Assembly: GCF_014649995.1 (NCBI RefSeq)
Contig: NZ_BMUC01000014.1
Span: forward strand, 1-64,000
Length of the DNA stretch: 64,000 nt
Source of the DNA: Streptomyces griseoflavus
GTDB taxonomy: Bacteria; Actinomycetota; Actinomycetes; Streptomycetales; Streptomycetaceae
Reading direction: 5' to 3'
The notes beneath the pieces were generated by a model. That model was not told the origin of the DNA, ran no database searches, and saw only the letters and a list, made by a program, of their open reading frames with translations. Numbering within the stretch: position 1 is the stretch's first letter; every line of letters begins with the position of its first letter. A program made the position numbers and the translations under genes. Below, in pieces: positions 32,272-41,773 of the stretch.

Positions 32272-33579
32272 ATGCCCCTGCCCGTAACCGCGTCCGCGCG
32301 CAAGAGGGCCCACCGGCGCTCGGTCGCCGCGACGGTCGTCGGCAACTTCGTCGAGTCCTTCGACTGGCTGGCGTACGGATTGTTCGCACCGCTGTTCGCC
32401 GCCCGGTTCTTCCCCTCCGACAACGCCCTGACCTCCGTCCTCGGGGCGTTCGCGGTCCTCGGTGTCGGTGTCCTCATGCGGCCGCTCGGCGGCCTCCTGC
32501 TGGGCCGGTTCGCCGACCGGCGCGGCCGGCGGCCGGCCCTCATGCTGGCCGTCTCCCTCATGGCGGGCGGCTCGTTCCTCATCGGGATCACCCCGACGTA
32601 CGAGCACATCGGGCTGCTCGCCCCGCTGGTGCTGCTGCTCGCGCGGACCGCCCAGGGCATCTCGCACGGCGGCGAGTGGCCGACCGCGGCCACCTACCTG
32701 ATGGAGGTCGCGCCCGAGCGGCGCAAGTGCGTGTACGGCAGCCTGTTCTCGCTGACCACCTGCGCCGGCGCGTTCACCGCCTCCCTGCTGGGCGGCGGGC
32801 TGACCGCCGTGTTCGGCCCGCAGGCCATGGCGGCCTGGGGGTGGCGGGTGCCGTTCCTGGTGGGCGGTGTCCTCGGCCTGGTGCTGCTGGTGCTGCGCGC
32901 CGGGCTGGCCGAGACCGACGTGTTCCGGCGCGAGGTGAGCAGCCGGACGGGCCGCGGGTCGCTGCGCCGGGTCCTGGGCGCCCACCGGTACCAGGTGCTG
33001 CTCGCCGTGCTGTTCGTGGCCGGCACGGCCACCGTCGGCGGCACCTGGACCGCGGTCGTCCCCGCCCTGGGCGGGCAGCTGTCCGATCCCGGCACGATGA
33101 TGTGGGTCGTGGTGAGCGCCACCGCGTTCCTCATGGTGGTCAACGTCCCGCTCGGCCTGCTCGCCGACCGGGTCGGGGCGGCCCGCTTCCTGGCCGTGGT
33201 GAGCGTGCTCTTCGCCGTGGCGGGCACCTGGTCGTACCTGACGATGGCGGGCACCTTCACCAGCCTGCTGCTGACCTACGGTTCCGGCGTGCTCTACCTG
33301 ACGTGCGCGACGACGGTCCTGCCCAAGCTCCTGACGGAGATCTTCCCCCCGCAGGTGCGCGCCCTGGGCATCGGGCTGCCCAACGCCGTGACCAGTGCCG
33401 TGCTCGGCGCGGTGATGCCGGTGTCGGCCGCCTTCGCCGCCGAGCGGGACGCCTCCGCCTGGTTCGTCGCCGCGGTGATGGCGGGCGTCCTGCTGGCCCT
33501 GCCGGCCGCCGTGCTCGCCCGCCGGCCGCGGGCGGTGCGTCCGGTGCTGGAGCGCAGCGGACTGACCCTCACCAAGTGA
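32272..33579 (+). CDS. MFS transporter of the metabolite:H+ symporter type
   Basis: A 435-residue, 12-helix protein. It has the MHS/KgtP-type start ATVVGNFVESFDWLAYGLFA, motif A LLLGRFADRRGRRPALML, and RTAQGISHGGEWPTAATYLM. Family members take up organic acids such as shikimate, dicarboxylates or betaine rather than exporting drugs, so import of an aromatic acid precursor or re-uptake is possible. ATG at 32272 follows GAAGGAG. It ends at a terminator shared with the convergent GNAT gene. Confidence 0.85.
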   Translation: MPLPVTASARKRAHRRSVAATVVGNFVESFDWLAYGLFAPLFAARFFPSDNALTSVLGAFAVLGVGVLMRPLGGLLLGRFADRRGRRPALMLAVSLMAGGSFLIGITPTYEHIGLLAPLVLLLARTAQGISHGGEWPTAATYLMEVAPERRKCVYGSLFSLTTCAGAFTASLLGGGLTAVFGPQAMAAWGWRVPFLVGGVLGLVLLVLRAGLAETDVFRREVSSRTGRGSLRRVLGAHRYQVLLAVLFVAGTATVGGTWTAVVPALGGQLSDPGTMMWVVVSATAFLMVVNVPLGLLADRVGAARFLAVVSVLFAVAGTWSYLTMAGTFTSLLLTYGSGVLYLTCATTVLPKLLTEIFPPQVRALGIGLPNAVTSAVLGAVMPVSAAFAAERDASAWFVAAVMAGVLLALPAAVLARRPRAVRPVLERSGLTLTK

Positions 33580-33585
33580 CGGGCG

Positions 33586-33616
33586 GGGGCCGGGACGCCG
33601 ACGGCGTCCCGGCCCC
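33586..33616. terminator. Bidirectional terminator
   Basis: A 14-bp stem (GGGGCCGGGACGCC and complement) with loop GAC lies between the convergent MFS and GNAT genes. Confidence 0.85.
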
Positions 33617-33657
33617 GACCGGTCACGTGTGCCGTGCCGCTGCGCGACGGCGGGGGG

Positions 33658-34584
33658 TCACCACTCGGGATCCCGGTGGAAGTACGTCACCGAGCGCTCC
33701 CTGCGGACGCCGAGGGCCCGGTGCAGGGCCTCGGGGGCGAGGAGCTGGGACGTGTCGACGGCGATGAGGGCCCGGACGCACGAGCGGCGGCGCAGCTCCA
33801 CGAGAGCGGCGGCGATCAGGGAGAGGCCGACGCCCAGTCCGCGCGACGCGGGGGCGACGGCGGCCTCCAGGATGCGGCCCTGGCCGCTCGCCGCCTGCGC
33901 CAGGACGTGGCCGACGGGATGCCCGGCGATCTCCATCAGCAGGGCGAAGCCCGAGATCTCGCCCAGCCGCCGGACCCGGGCGCGGAACAGGGCCGGATCG
34001 TGTGTCTTGGGGCCCCGGGCGCGGCTGCGCACGTGCAGAGCGTGCAGCGCGTCGGCGTCCTCGGCGGGCACCGCCGGGCGGATGTGCCCGCCGCGGGGCA
34101 GGGCCGCCGGCGTCACCGGGCGGGACAGGTCGACGTCGTACTGGGCGATCGTGGCGCCGCGCACGAAGCCGGTGTCCTCCAGGACGTGGGGGAGCACGGT
34201 GTCACCGTCGAGGACCCCGCCGACGGCGAGACCGAACGCGGTGCCGTACGACAGGGCGAGCGCGTCGGTGCGGTCCAGCAGGTGCAGGACCATGAAACGG
34301 GCGGCCGCGGCGCTGCGCGGGCCGGGCCGGACGGTGAGCGCCGCGTCGGCGTCGGTGCCCCCGTTCAGGGCCAGCGACGCCCAGGCCAGCAGCTCCTCGC
34401 CGGGCCCGGTCAGGCACCAGCTGTGGTCCTCGTAGTGGGGGTGCGAGATCGCCAGCAGGACGTCCTCGCGGGTGCAGGCGGCCGTGCCCGTGCTGTCCTC
34501 CTCGTACGCCCTGACCAGGCGTACCAGCGTGTCCACGGGGACGTCGGCGGAACGTCTGAGGACGAAGTCTCCGGGCAGGGTCAT
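33658..34584 (-). CDS. Tandem GNAT acetyltransferase (mycothiol synthase-like layout)
   Basis: A 308-residue protein with two GNAT folds. The N-terminal one (residues about 5-150) is degenerate. The C-terminal one (about 165-300) has ALLMEIAGHPVGHVLAQAAS, acetyl-CoA loop VAPASRGLGVGLSLIAAALV and a final strand EALHRALGVRRERSVTYFHR. The substrate is unknown; in an antibiotic cluster N-acetylation of an amino sugar, or self-protection, is possible. ATG at 34584 begins the first fold; the 124 open codons upstream are Pro/Arg-rich and not family-like. A cluster motif copy lies 420 bp upstream, leaving a long leader. Confidence 0.8.
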   Translation of the reverse strand: MTLPGDFVLRRSADVPVDTLVRLVRAYEEDSTGTAACTREDVLLAISHPHYEDHSWCLTGPGEELLAWASLALNGGTDADAALTVRPGPRSAAAARFMVLHLLDRTDALALSYGTAFGLAVGGVLDGDTVLPHVLEDTGFVRGATIAQYDVDLSRPVTPAALPRGGHIRPAVPAEDADALHALHVRSRARGPKTHDPALFRARVRRLGEISGFALLMEIAGHPVGHVLAQAASGQGRILEAAVAPASRGLGVGLSLIAAALVELRRRSCVRALIAVDTSQLLAPEALHRALGVRRERSVTYFHRDPEW

Positions 34585-35112
34585 GGAAATTCGTGCCCCC
34601 TTTCCTGGGGGATCGGTCGGTGGCCGGCGGATCGTCACCCGGGACGGACGGCGCGGGGGACGGACGGTGCCACTGCCGGGAGGCGACGACGGTCCCGGCC
34701 GCGGAGCGGGCAGCGGGCGTTCACCGCACGTGCCGCGAACCGTACGGACGCCGTCAGCGTCTGCGACGGCCGGTGCGGGGGACTCCGTCGGAGGGCCGGC
34801 TCCTGGCGGAGGGCCGGCGGTCCGAGGGGCGGGGGCCGGTGTGCGGGCGCGGGAGGTGTCCTCCCGGGCGTCCGGAGGGCGCGGTGGAGCGGCAGGGGGC
34901 ACCGAAGCGGCGTCCGTCGCGCACCACGCCACCTCACCGCCCCTCGCTCCGGCCAAGATCCCTCGGCGTAGACGGATGCTACTTGGCCAAGTGGGGCCGA
35001 GTGTTCTTCCAGATTGCTCTGCACCCGCGTGACGTGCACGAAGCGGCGCGGCCCGCCGGCCGGGGAAGCGGTGTGTCCCGCCCCTTCCACGGACACCGGG
35101 CCGCCGTCCCGT
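34585..35112. other. 528-bp intergenic region upstream of the GNAT gene
   Basis: It contains the cluster motif variant at 35002-35017 and a perfect 12-bp palindrome ACTTGGCCAAGT at 34981-34992 just beside it. The rest (34600-34950) is Pro/Arg-codon-like in several frames without family similarity. No gene is supported. Confidence 0.5.
35002..35017 (-). promoter_or_regulatory. Cluster motif site (variant), GNAT promoter
   Basis: On the minus strand GCAA-TCTG-GAAGAACA, matching the consensus except in the last bases. It reads toward the GNAT gene, immediately beside the palindrome ACTTGGCCAAGT. Confidence 0.5.
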
Positions 35113-36513
35113 CTACCGCGGTGCACGCCGGGCCGGTCCGAGCGCGCCGGGGGCGACGTCCCCGGCGAACACGCCGTGCGGGTCGACCCGGGCGCGCACC
35201 CGGGCGACGGCCGCCGCGCGCTCGTCGTCGAGATGCCGCTGCGGACGCCCGTGCCCCTCGACCAGGGACGGCAGGGTGTGCCCCGTGTTCCAGGGGGCGA
35301 GCGCCGCCCGCACCGTGTCGCAGTGGCCGTGCAGGGACCGTACGGTGACCGGCCCGAACGGCGGACCCGACCCCATGTACGCGTAGGCCGCGTCCACCGC
35401 GGACAGGGCGCCGCCCTCCGGGCGGGATGCGGCGAACGCCCCGCCGAGCTGGCGCAGCGTGGCCACGGCGAGCGGTGAGCCCGAGCCCGCGCCGACGGCG
35501 CCCAGGAATGCCTCGGCCCCGGCGTCGTCCAGTTCGCGCAGCAGCAGGTGGTCGCCGACGAAGGGGACCGGCTCGGCGGGGTCCATGTGGGCCTCCAGCA
35601 CCCCGGTGGGTCCGGTCGCGGCCCACGTCTCCAGCAGGGGCTCGGCGATCTCGCGCAGCGGGCCGAGGAGCGCGGCGGCCGTCGCGTGCGCCGTCGCGGT
35701 GTCCTCCTCGCGGCGCGCGAGGACGGCGCCGTCGACGCAGAGCACGGGCCCGGCGGCGAGCTGCGGGGGGACGCCCGGGACCGGCGGCAGGTTCATCAGC
35801 CGCAGGGAGGTGGTCGCCTCGCGCGGGGCGTGCCGGGTCCAGGCCAGCCAGCGGTCCAGCAGCGGGCGGGCGTGGGCGGCGGACCAGTAGCTCGCGCCGG
35901 TGACGACCCGCGCGACGGGGAACAGGGCGATCTCCACCGCGGTGACGACGCCGAAGCCGCCGCCCCCGCCGCGCAGCGCCCAGAACAGCTCGGGTTCCCG
36001 GCCGGCGTCGGCGCGCACCGACTCCCCGTCGGCGGTGACCAGTTCGATCGCGCGGACGGTGTTGACGGCGAGGCCGGTACTGCGGCCGTAGAAGCTGACG
36101 CCGCCGCCCAGCAGATAGCCGACGACGCCCACGCCCGCGGCCGAGCCGTGGGCGGCGGCCAGCCCGTGCGGGGCCGCGGCCCCGACGACCTCGCCCCAGG
36201 TGGTGCCGGCCGGGACGCGGGCGGTGCGGCGCACCGGGTCGACCTCGACGCCGCCGTCCGGTTCGGTGCGGATGAGCAGGGCGCCGTCGGCGGGACGTAC
36301 GGCGCCGGCGGCGTGCCCGGTGCTGTGCACGCGCACCGGCAGTCCCGCCCGGACCGCGGCGCGCACGGCGGCCCGGACCTGGCCGGCGGTGCGGACGGTG
36401 ACGGCGGCCGCCGGGCGGGGCGGGGCGGCGAGGTTGAACGCGGCGGCCGCCCGTTCGTAGGCGGGACTCCCCGGCCGGGCGAAAGCCGTCTCGCGGACGT
36501 CGGAGAGGGACAT
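35113..36513 (-). CDS. FAD-linked oxidase, berberine-bridge-enzyme type
   Basis: A 466-residue FAD_binding_4 (VAO/PCMH) oxidoreductase. The flavin domain includes VRVHSTGHAAGAVRPADGAL, with His where 8alpha-histidyl FAD is usually attached, and GVGVVGYLLGGGVSFYGRST. Then come GREPELFWALRGGGGGFGVV and a C-terminal substrate domain ending VRARVDPHGVFAGDVAPGAL. Family members oxidise alcohols or cyclise secondary metabolites with O2. ATG follows GGAAGGAACCCGCCC. It is downstream of the methyltransferase gene and probably in its operon. Confidence 0.88.
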   Translation of the reverse strand: MSLSDVRETAFARPGSPAYERAAAAFNLAAPPRPAAAVTVRTAGQVRAAVRAAVRAGLPVRVHSTGHAAGAVRPADGALLIRTEPDGGVEVDPVRRTARVPAGTTWGEVVGAAAPHGLAAAHGSAAGVGVVGYLLGGGVSFYGRSTGLAVNTVRAIELVTADGESVRADAGREPELFWALRGGGGGFGVVTAVEIALFPVARVVTGASYWSAAHARPLLDRWLAWTRHAPREATTSLRLMNLPPVPGVPPQLAAGPVLCVDGAVLARREEDTATAHATAAALLGPLREIAEPLLETWAATGPTGVLEAHMDPAEPVPFVGDHLLLRELDDAGAEAFLGAVGAGSGSPLAVATLRQLGGAFAASRPEGGALSAVDAAYAYMGSGPPFGPVTVRSLHGHCDTVRAALAPWNTGHTLPSLVEGHGRPQRHLDDERAAAVARVRARVDPHGVFAGDVAPGALGPARRAPR

Positions 36514-36554
36514 GGGCGGGTTCCTTCCGTAGCGGCGGCCGGGCCGGCGGGCTG

Positions 36555-38087
36555 TCAGGCGTCCTTGACGGCGGTGAGGAACACGAAGGTGCCCGGGCCG
36601 CTCTCCTCACGGACCGTCAGGCCCGCCCCGGTGAGCCACCGCTTCAGGTCCTCCGGCTCGAACAGCCGCAGCCCGCCCTCGTGCTGGGGGAAGCGGTGGG
36701 CCGTCTGGAAGTGGCGGTAGACGGGGTCCTCGGAACGGCGGAACGTCATCACGGTGAACGTGCCGCCGGGACGCAGGATCCGGCCCACCTCCGCGATGGC
36801 GGCGGGCGTCTCGTCGTAGAAGGCCTGCAGGGCGTTCCAGCACACGACCGCGCCGACCGAGTCGTCCGCGAAGGGCAGGTCGGAGGCGCCGGCCAGCACG
36901 GCGGGCACGTCGGGCAGCCGTCCGCGCAGCACGTTCAGCATGGGCAGCGAGCTGTCGACCGCGAGGAGCCGGTCCGCGCCGACCGCCTCGGCGACGACGG
37001 CGGTCCACCGGCCGGCGCCGGCGGCGAGGTCGACGACGGGTCCCTCGACGGGGGCCACGTGCTCGGCGATGTAGCGGTCCTCGTCGGCGGGGGTGACGTC
37101 GCCGCCCCAGTTCGACCCGGCGACGCGCAGGAACGAGGGGCGGGCCACGGCCTCGTAGAACAGGCCCATGCTGGGCACCTGGGAGAGCTTCTCCAGGAAG
37201 TCGTCGACGCCCGTCTCCTCGCCGGCGGGGGCGGTCAGGTCGAGGATGCCGCCCGCGACCGGGTACGCGGCGGCGCAGCCGGTGCAGGTGAGGCGTCCCT
37301 CGCCGGCCTCGAGTTCCTTGTCGCAGACGGGGCAGCGCAGGGCGCCGGTGTGCGCGGCGAACAGTTCCGGGCCGGCCGCGGGGGCGGTGGCACGGGCCCG
37401 GTCCGGGACGGCGGCGGCCGGGGCGTCGGAGGGGTCGCCGTGGCACACCGCCCAGTAGGCGCGGGCGCCGGTGCAGCCGAGCACCGTGCGGGTGTCGTTG
37501 TCCCAGGCGGTCAGGAGCTGCTGCGGGCTGAGGGCCTTCACCCAGCTCTCGTCGAAGGCGCGTTCGTCCTCGTTGAGGGTCCACGCGGACGGGGAGGGCC
37601 ACACCCGGCCCAGCCGGGGCCGGTGCGGGTCGAGTTCGCTCAGGGCGCGGTCGAGGCGGGAGAGGTCGGCCGGGTCCGGTTCCCGGCCGGACGCGGCGGC
37701 GAGGATCTCGTCCCGGTCGGCCGGGAAGTGCGACAGCAGGTAGAACAGGGCCAGCGTCAGCGGGACGCCGATGCCGTCGGTGCGCAGCAGCCGCAGGTAG
37801 CGGTCCAGGTGGGCGCGGACCGCCCGGGTCACCGGCCCGGCGGGGGTGGGGTGCTCGGACTCCGCGAGCAGGCCGAGCAGGATCACCAGGTGCCCGCGGC
37901 GCTCCCGGCCGGTCCTGTCGAGCGCCGCGACCAGGGCGGGCACGGCGTCGAGTGCCGACGCGGTGGGCTCGCCGTCGTCCCACACCGTCTCCACCAGCAG
38001 GCGGTAGTGGTGCGCGGCCCGCTCCGGCGCGGCGTCCACGAAGGCGTCGACCAGGGCGTCGGTGGCGTGGGCGGTGGCAGCGTTCAT
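36555..38087 (-). CDS. SAM-dependent methyltransferase with N-terminal helical domain and zinc ribbon
   Basis: A 510-residue, three-part protein. Residues 1-260 are helical (VETVWDDGEPTASALDAVPA; RYLRLLRTDGIGVPLTLALF). A zinc-ribbon-like segment LRCPVCDKELEAGE with CTGCAAAYPVAGG follows. The class I methyltransferase domain has VVDLAAGAGRWTAVVAEAVG, DLPFADDSVGAVVCWNALQA and LRPGGTFTVMTFRR. The substrate is unknown; sugar or aromatic O/C/N-methylation is plausible. The large N-terminal domain is unusual for a tailoring enzyme. ATG follows AGGAAGGACG. Confidence 0.82.
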   Translation of the reverse strand: MNAATAHATDALVDAFVDAAPERAAHHYRLLVETVWDDGEPTASALDAVPALVAALDRTGRERRGHLVILLGLLAESEHPTPAGPVTRAVRAHLDRYLRLLRTDGIGVPLTLALFYLLSHFPADRDEILAAASGREPDPADLSRLDRALSELDPHRPRLGRVWPSPSAWTLNEDERAFDESWVKALSPQQLLTAWDNDTRTVLGCTGARAYWAVCHGDPSDAPAAAVPDRARATAPAAGPELFAAHTGALRCPVCDKELEAGEGRLTCTGCAAAYPVAGGILDLTAPAGEETGVDDFLEKLSQVPSMGLFYEAVARPSFLRVAGSNWGGDVTPADEDRYIAEHVAPVEGPVVDLAAGAGRWTAVVAEAVGADRLLAVDSSLPMLNVLRGRLPDVPAVLAGASDLPFADDSVGAVVCWNALQAFYDETPAAIAEVGRILRPGGTFTVMTFRRSEDPVYRHFQTAHRFPQHEGGLRLFEPEDLKRWLTGAGLTVREESGPGTFVFLTAVKDA

Positions 38088-38211
38088 GGGGCGTCCTTCC
38101 TGCTGAGGTGCGGCGTCACCCGGCGTCACCCGGCGCCCTGCGCGACCGGCGCGCTGACCTGCGGCGAAGGGGCCGGTCGTGGGGGATGCTGCCAGCGCCG
38201 CCCGGGCCGCC

Positions 38212-38227
38212 GCATCTTCTGGACTGC
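38212..38227 (-). promoter_or_regulatory. Cluster motif site, methyltransferase promoter
   Basis: On the minus strand GCAG-TCCA-GAAGATGC, a full match in the second half. It reads toward the methyltransferase start 125 bp away. Confidence 0.65.
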
Positions 38228-38331
38228 CTTCCTTGCGGCGGTTGTAGGCGCCGCCCGGCCCCGCCCGCGCGGCACGCTCCGGTGCTCCCGGGGGCGCGCC
38301 GGCCGCGTCCGCTGAACGTTCGGGCCACGGA

Positions 38332-38347
38332 GCAATCGACAAGATGC
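38332..38347 (+). promoter_or_regulatory. Cluster motif site, epoxide hydrolase promoter
   Basis: GCAA-TCGA-CAAGATGC, one base from the consensus second half. It reads toward the epoxide hydrolase start about 133 bp away. Confidence 0.65.
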
Positions 38348-38480
38348 GGGGCCGTTCCGCGGCGGCGCACGATACGGCTCGACGCACGTGGTGCGGGACC
38401 GATCCCGCCGGGCGAGCCCTGTGACCTCCTTCAGCGAGCCGCGGCCTTCACGCGCGGACCGACTCTCCTCGGAGCGCTTC

Positions 38481-39650
38481 ATGCATCCCTTCCGTATCGA
38501 CATCCCGCAGGACCAGCTGGACGACCTGGGCCGGCGGCTGGAGGCGACCCGCTGGCCCGACGAACTGCCCGGCGTGGGCTGGAGCCGCGGAGTGCCGCTC
38601 GACTACCTGAAGGAACTCGCCGAGTACTGGCGCACCTCGTTCGACTGGCGCGCGGCCGAGGCGCGCCTGAACGCGCACCCGCAGTTCGTCACCGAAATCG
38701 ACGGCGCGCCGGTGCACTTCCTGCACGTCACCTCGCCCGAGCCGGACGCCACACCGCTGCTCCTCACGCACGGCTGGCCGGGTTCCGTCGCCGAGTTCCT
38801 CGACGTGATCGGCCCGCTGTCCGACCCGAGGTCGCACGGCGGTGACCCGGCCCAGGCGTTCCACCTGGTCATCCCGTCGATCCCGGGCTACGGGTTCTCC
38901 CGCCCGCTGCCGGAGAAGGGCTGGGACACGGGCCGCATCGCCCGCGCCTGGGTCACGCTGATGGAGCGTCTGGGATACGACCGGTACCTGGCGCAGGGCG
39001 GTGACGCCGGCGCGGTGATCTCCCTGGAGGTCGGGCGGATCGCCCCCGAGCACGTCATCGGTGTTCACGTGAACATGCTGATGACCTTCCCCTCGGGCGA
39101 TCCGGCCGAGCTCGCCGGGCTCGGTCCGGCCGACCAGGCCCGCCTGGGCAAGCTGGCCCGCTTCGACGCGGAACTGTCGGGCTACATGAAGGTCCAGCAG
39201 ACCCGCCCGCAGACGCTGGCCTACGCGCTGACCGACTCGCCGGTGGGCCAGCTCGCCTGGATCGTAGAGCGGTTCCTGGACTGGACCTCGGCCGAGCGGC
39301 GGCCCGAGGAGGCGGTCGACCGCGACCTGCTGCTGACCCTCGTGTCGATCTACTGGCTGACGGCCACGGCCGGTTCGTCCGCCCAGTTCTACTTCGAGGG
39401 CGCCGAGGGGGTACGGGCCGCCGCCGCCGGCGCGGTCCCGCCGCCGCTGACGGTGCCGGTGGGCGTCGCCGTCTTCCCCGACGACATCTTCGTGCCCATC
39501 CGGAGCCTCGCCGAGCGCGACCTGCCCCACCTCACGCACTGGACCGAGTTCGCACACGGCGGGCACTTCGCCGCGATGGAGAAGCCGGCCGAACTGACCG
39601 GCGACATCCGCGCCTTCGCCCGCTCCCTGACCACCGCCCCCGCCGCCTGA
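38481..39650 (+). CDS. Enediyne-type epoxide hydrolase (SgcF/NcsF2-like)
   Basis: A 389-residue alpha/beta-hydrolase with the N-terminal epoxide-hydrolase cap start [20 protein letters not shown] and oxyanion region [13 protein letters not shown]. The nucleophile Asp175 lies in [13 protein letters not shown], the same number as in SgcF as I recall. The catalytic His is in [13 protein letters not shown]. In nine-membered enediyne pathways this enzyme opens the core epoxide to a vicinal diol. ATG at 38481 follows CGGAGCGCTTC; the frame is open to 38388. First gene of a rightward operon under a motif site. Confidence 0.9.
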   Translation: MHPFRIDIPQDQLDDLGRRLEATRWPDELPGVGWSRGVPLDYLKELAEYWRTSFDWRAAEARLNAHPQFVTEIDGAPVHFLHVTSPEPDATPLLLTHGWPGSVAEFLDVIGPLSDPRSHGGDPAQAFHLVIPSIPGYGFSRPLPEKGWDTGRIARAWVTLMERLGYDRYLAQGGDAGAVISLEVGRIAPEHVIGVHVNMLMTFPSGDPAELAGLGPADQARLGKLARFDAELSGYMKVQQTRPQTLAYALTDSPVGQLAWIVERFLDWTSAERRPEEAVDRDLLLTLVSIYWLTATAGSSAQFYFEGAEGVRAAAAGAVPPPLTVPVGVAVFPDDIFVPIRSLAERDLPHLTHWTEFAHGGHFAAMEKPAELTGDIRAFARSLTTAPAA

Positions 39651-39684
39651 GACGACACCCGTTCAGACAGAGATGAGGCCGTAG

Positions 39685-41088
39685 ATGACCACCCCGACCG
39701 TGATCGACGTCTGGCTGGGCGACCTGACCTTCCCCGGCTACATGGACCGGCTGCACCGCCTGGGCGCCGAGTTCGAGAAGGCCCACCCCGAGTACCGGAT
39801 CAACATCGAGGGCCGGGACTTCCGCAACCTGTCCCGGGAGATCGCGGAGGCGGCCGAGGCGGGCCGTCCGCCGGCGATCGGCGAGTTCTACTTCGCCGTC
39901 ACCCAGGCCGCGTACGACATGCGGACGAAGGACGGCGAGCCGCTGTTCACGTCGGTGCAGCGGGCGATCGCCGGCCGCACCGAGATCCTCGGCGAGCCGG
40001 TCGTCGTCGACGACCTGCTGCCGGCCGTGCGCGAGCACTACTCCCGCGACGGCGACCTGGTCTCCATGCCTGCCGTGGTGACGGCGATGCTGATCTACGG
40101 CAACCAGGACCTGCTGCGCGCCGCCGGTGTCGCACACCTGCCCACCACCTGGGAGGAGCTGGAGGCGGCCTGTGAGGCGGTCGCGGCCCTCCCGGACGGA
40201 CCGGGCCACGCGGTGACCTGGTCCAACCACGGCCTGTTCTTCCAGCAGGCGCTCGCCGTCCAGGGCGGGCACCTGGCCGACCACGACAACGGCCGCGCGG
40301 GCCGGGCGACGCGCCTGGACCTGGCGTCCAAGGAGATGCTCGCCTTCGTCGAGTACTGGCAGCGGCTGCACCGCGACGGCCACTACCTGTACACCGGCAA
40401 GATCCCGGACTGGGAGGGCAACCTCAAGGCGTTCGCCGACCAGGACGTGGCGCTGCGCGTCACCTCGTCCAACGACCTCAACTACATGGCCCAGGCGGCC
40501 GGGCACGCCGGCTTCGAGATGACGGTCGGCCGCTTCCCCGGCCGGGCGGACGAGCCGTACGGCGGGAACATCATCGCCGGCACCTCGCTGTGGCTGACCG
40601 CCGGTCTCGACGAGGCGACGCAGGACGGCGCGCTGGCGTTCATGCAGTTCCTCAACAACCCGCGCAACGCGGCCGACCGCCACGTCGCGAGCAGCTTCGT
40701 GCCGGTCACCCGCTCCTCCTACCGGCTGCTGGAGGACGAGGGCTGGTTCGAGGCGAACCCCTTCCACCGGCTGGCCAGCGCCCAGCTCGGCAGTTACCCC
40801 GAGGGCGAGGGCGTGCCGCCGTGCCGGGGCGCGCTGTTCGGTGACTTCGCCGGCGCGCAGGACGTGATGACCCGCGCGATGGGCGACGTCCTGCTGCACG
40901 GCGCGGACCCGGCCGAGCGGTTCGCCGAGGCGACCGCGGAGGCGCAGGGGCTGCTCGACGCCTACGAGCGCGACCGCGTCGAGAACGGCGTGCGCAGCCC
41001 CGAGAGCCTGCGGGTGGAGTACTTCAAGGACGCCGAGGCCTACACGGGCGCGCAGCTGGAGAACGCGGTGCGCGGCAGCAACGGCTGA
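39685..41088 (+). CDS. ABC-transporter solute-binding-like protein without signal peptide
   Basis: A 467-residue protein with the type 1 (MalE/UgpB) binding-protein fold. It starts VIDVWLGDLTFPGYMDRLHR, with PTTWEELEAACEAVAALPDG, MAQAAGHAGFEMTVGRFPGR and NIIAGTSLWLTAGLDEATQD. Normal members begin with a lipoprotein signal; here the mature-fold strand starts at residue 7 and no hydrophobic leader or lipobox exists. No permease or ATPase genes are near. It could be a cytoplasmic ligand-binding or carrier protein. It is 34 bp behind the epoxide hydrolase gene and ends at a strong terminator. Confidence 0.82.
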   Translation: MTTPTVIDVWLGDLTFPGYMDRLHRLGAEFEKAHPEYRINIEGRDFRNLSREIAEAAEAGRPPAIGEFYFAVTQAAYDMRTKDGEPLFTSVQRAIAGRTEILGEPVVVDDLLPAVREHYSRDGDLVSMPAVVTAMLIYGNQDLLRAAGVAHLPTTWEELEAACEAVAALPDGPGHAVTWSNHGLFFQQALAVQGGHLADHDNGRAGRATRLDLASKEMLAFVEYWQRLHRDGHYLYTGKIPDWEGNLKAFADQDVALRVTSSNDLNYMAQAAGHAGFEMTVGRFPGRADEPYGGNIIAGTSLWLTAGLDEATQDGALAFMQFLNNPRNAADRHVASSFVPVTRSSYRLLEDEGWFEANPFHRLASAQLGSYPEGEGVPPCRGALFGDFAGAQDVMTRAMGDVLLHGADPAERFAEATAEAQGLLDAYERDRVENGVRSPESLRVEYFKDAEAYTGAQLENAVRGSNG

Positions 41089-41138
41089 CGGACGGAGCAC
41101 GGAAGGGGCCCCCCGGCCGGGGGCGCCCCGCCGCACAC

Positions 41139-41176
41139 ATGGGTCCGGCCCTTCCTCCCCAGGAGGCCGGACCCAT
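41139..41176 (+). terminator. Terminator of the epoxide hydrolase operon
   Basis: A 12-bp stem ATGGGTCCGGCC/GGCCGGACCCAT with a 14-nt loop lies 50 bp after the solute-binding-like gene. Confidence 0.75.
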
Positions 41177-41337
41177 CGCCGTGCCGAGGTCACCCGCAGC
41201 CGGGTCATGACCGCCCGGGGCCCCTGCAGCGAGACCGCCCCGCACACCTCCTGCCGGCAAGGCCGTTTCTGCAGGATCATGGAGACGGCTGTCGGCCGGC
41301 AGGACCGTGTCGAGCGAGGCACGAACGAGGGGACGTG

Positions 41338-41685
41338 ATGACACTCGTCATCGAGCTGCGGCGCGGGGTCTCGGCCTCCCGCACCGGACGGAAGCCAGGG
41401 CCCCGTGCCGCGGCAGGGCCGCTGGAGCGGATGGTCGTCGAGGGCGAGCTCTGGACGGCCCTCGAAGCGCTGGGACGACGCCGGCTGCCCCTTCTGGCCG
41501 GCGTGGATCCCTATGGGGACACCACGCTGCGTGGTGAGGCGGTGGACCGCATGGTGCGGGAGCTGGAAGGTTCGGATCTCGCTCGGCTGAGAGGCGCCGA
41601 GAGCGACACCGTCTCGAAGCTGCTGGCCTGGGGCCGGCGCTGCCGCGTGGACAGAGACCTGCTCATCGCCTTCTCGGGCGATTAG
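41338..41685 (+). CDS. Hypothetical small protein
   Basis: A 115-residue protein starting MTLVIELRRGVSASRTGRKP, then helical (PLERMVVEGELWTALEALGR; VDRMVRELEGSDLARLRG). It is mainly acidic in the second half and ends LIAFSGD. No domain is recognised. GTG/ATG tandem starts at 41335/41338 follow GAGGGGAC. It stands alone between a terminator and the convergent ligase operon, with codon use normal for the window. Confidence 0.55.
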   Translation: MTLVIELRRGVSASRTGRKPGPRAAAGPLERMVVEGELWTALEALGRRRLPLLAGVDPYGDTTLRGEAVDRMVRELEGSDLARLRGAESDTVSKLLAWGRRCRVDRDLLIAFSGD

Positions 41686-41773
41686 CTTCACGGTGACGGT
41701 GTCGCGCCGTGCGGGGCACGGACCCGGGGGCCAGGGCGGCCGGACGCACCCCTTCCGTGCGTCCTCACGGCCG

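Larger units (their letters stand above)
38088..38480. other. Divergent promoter between methyltransferase and epoxide hydrolase operons
   Basis: 393 bp with two cluster-motif sites, one reading each way (38212-38227 leftward, 38332-38347 rightward). This is the clearest case for motif-directed divergent control. No gene is seen. Confidence 0.6.

Noticed and set aside
34593-35348. Proline/arginine-rich frames in the GNAT upstream region
   Set aside because: No ribosome-binding sites at sensible starts, no similarity, and the frames run into the oxidase gene on the other strand.
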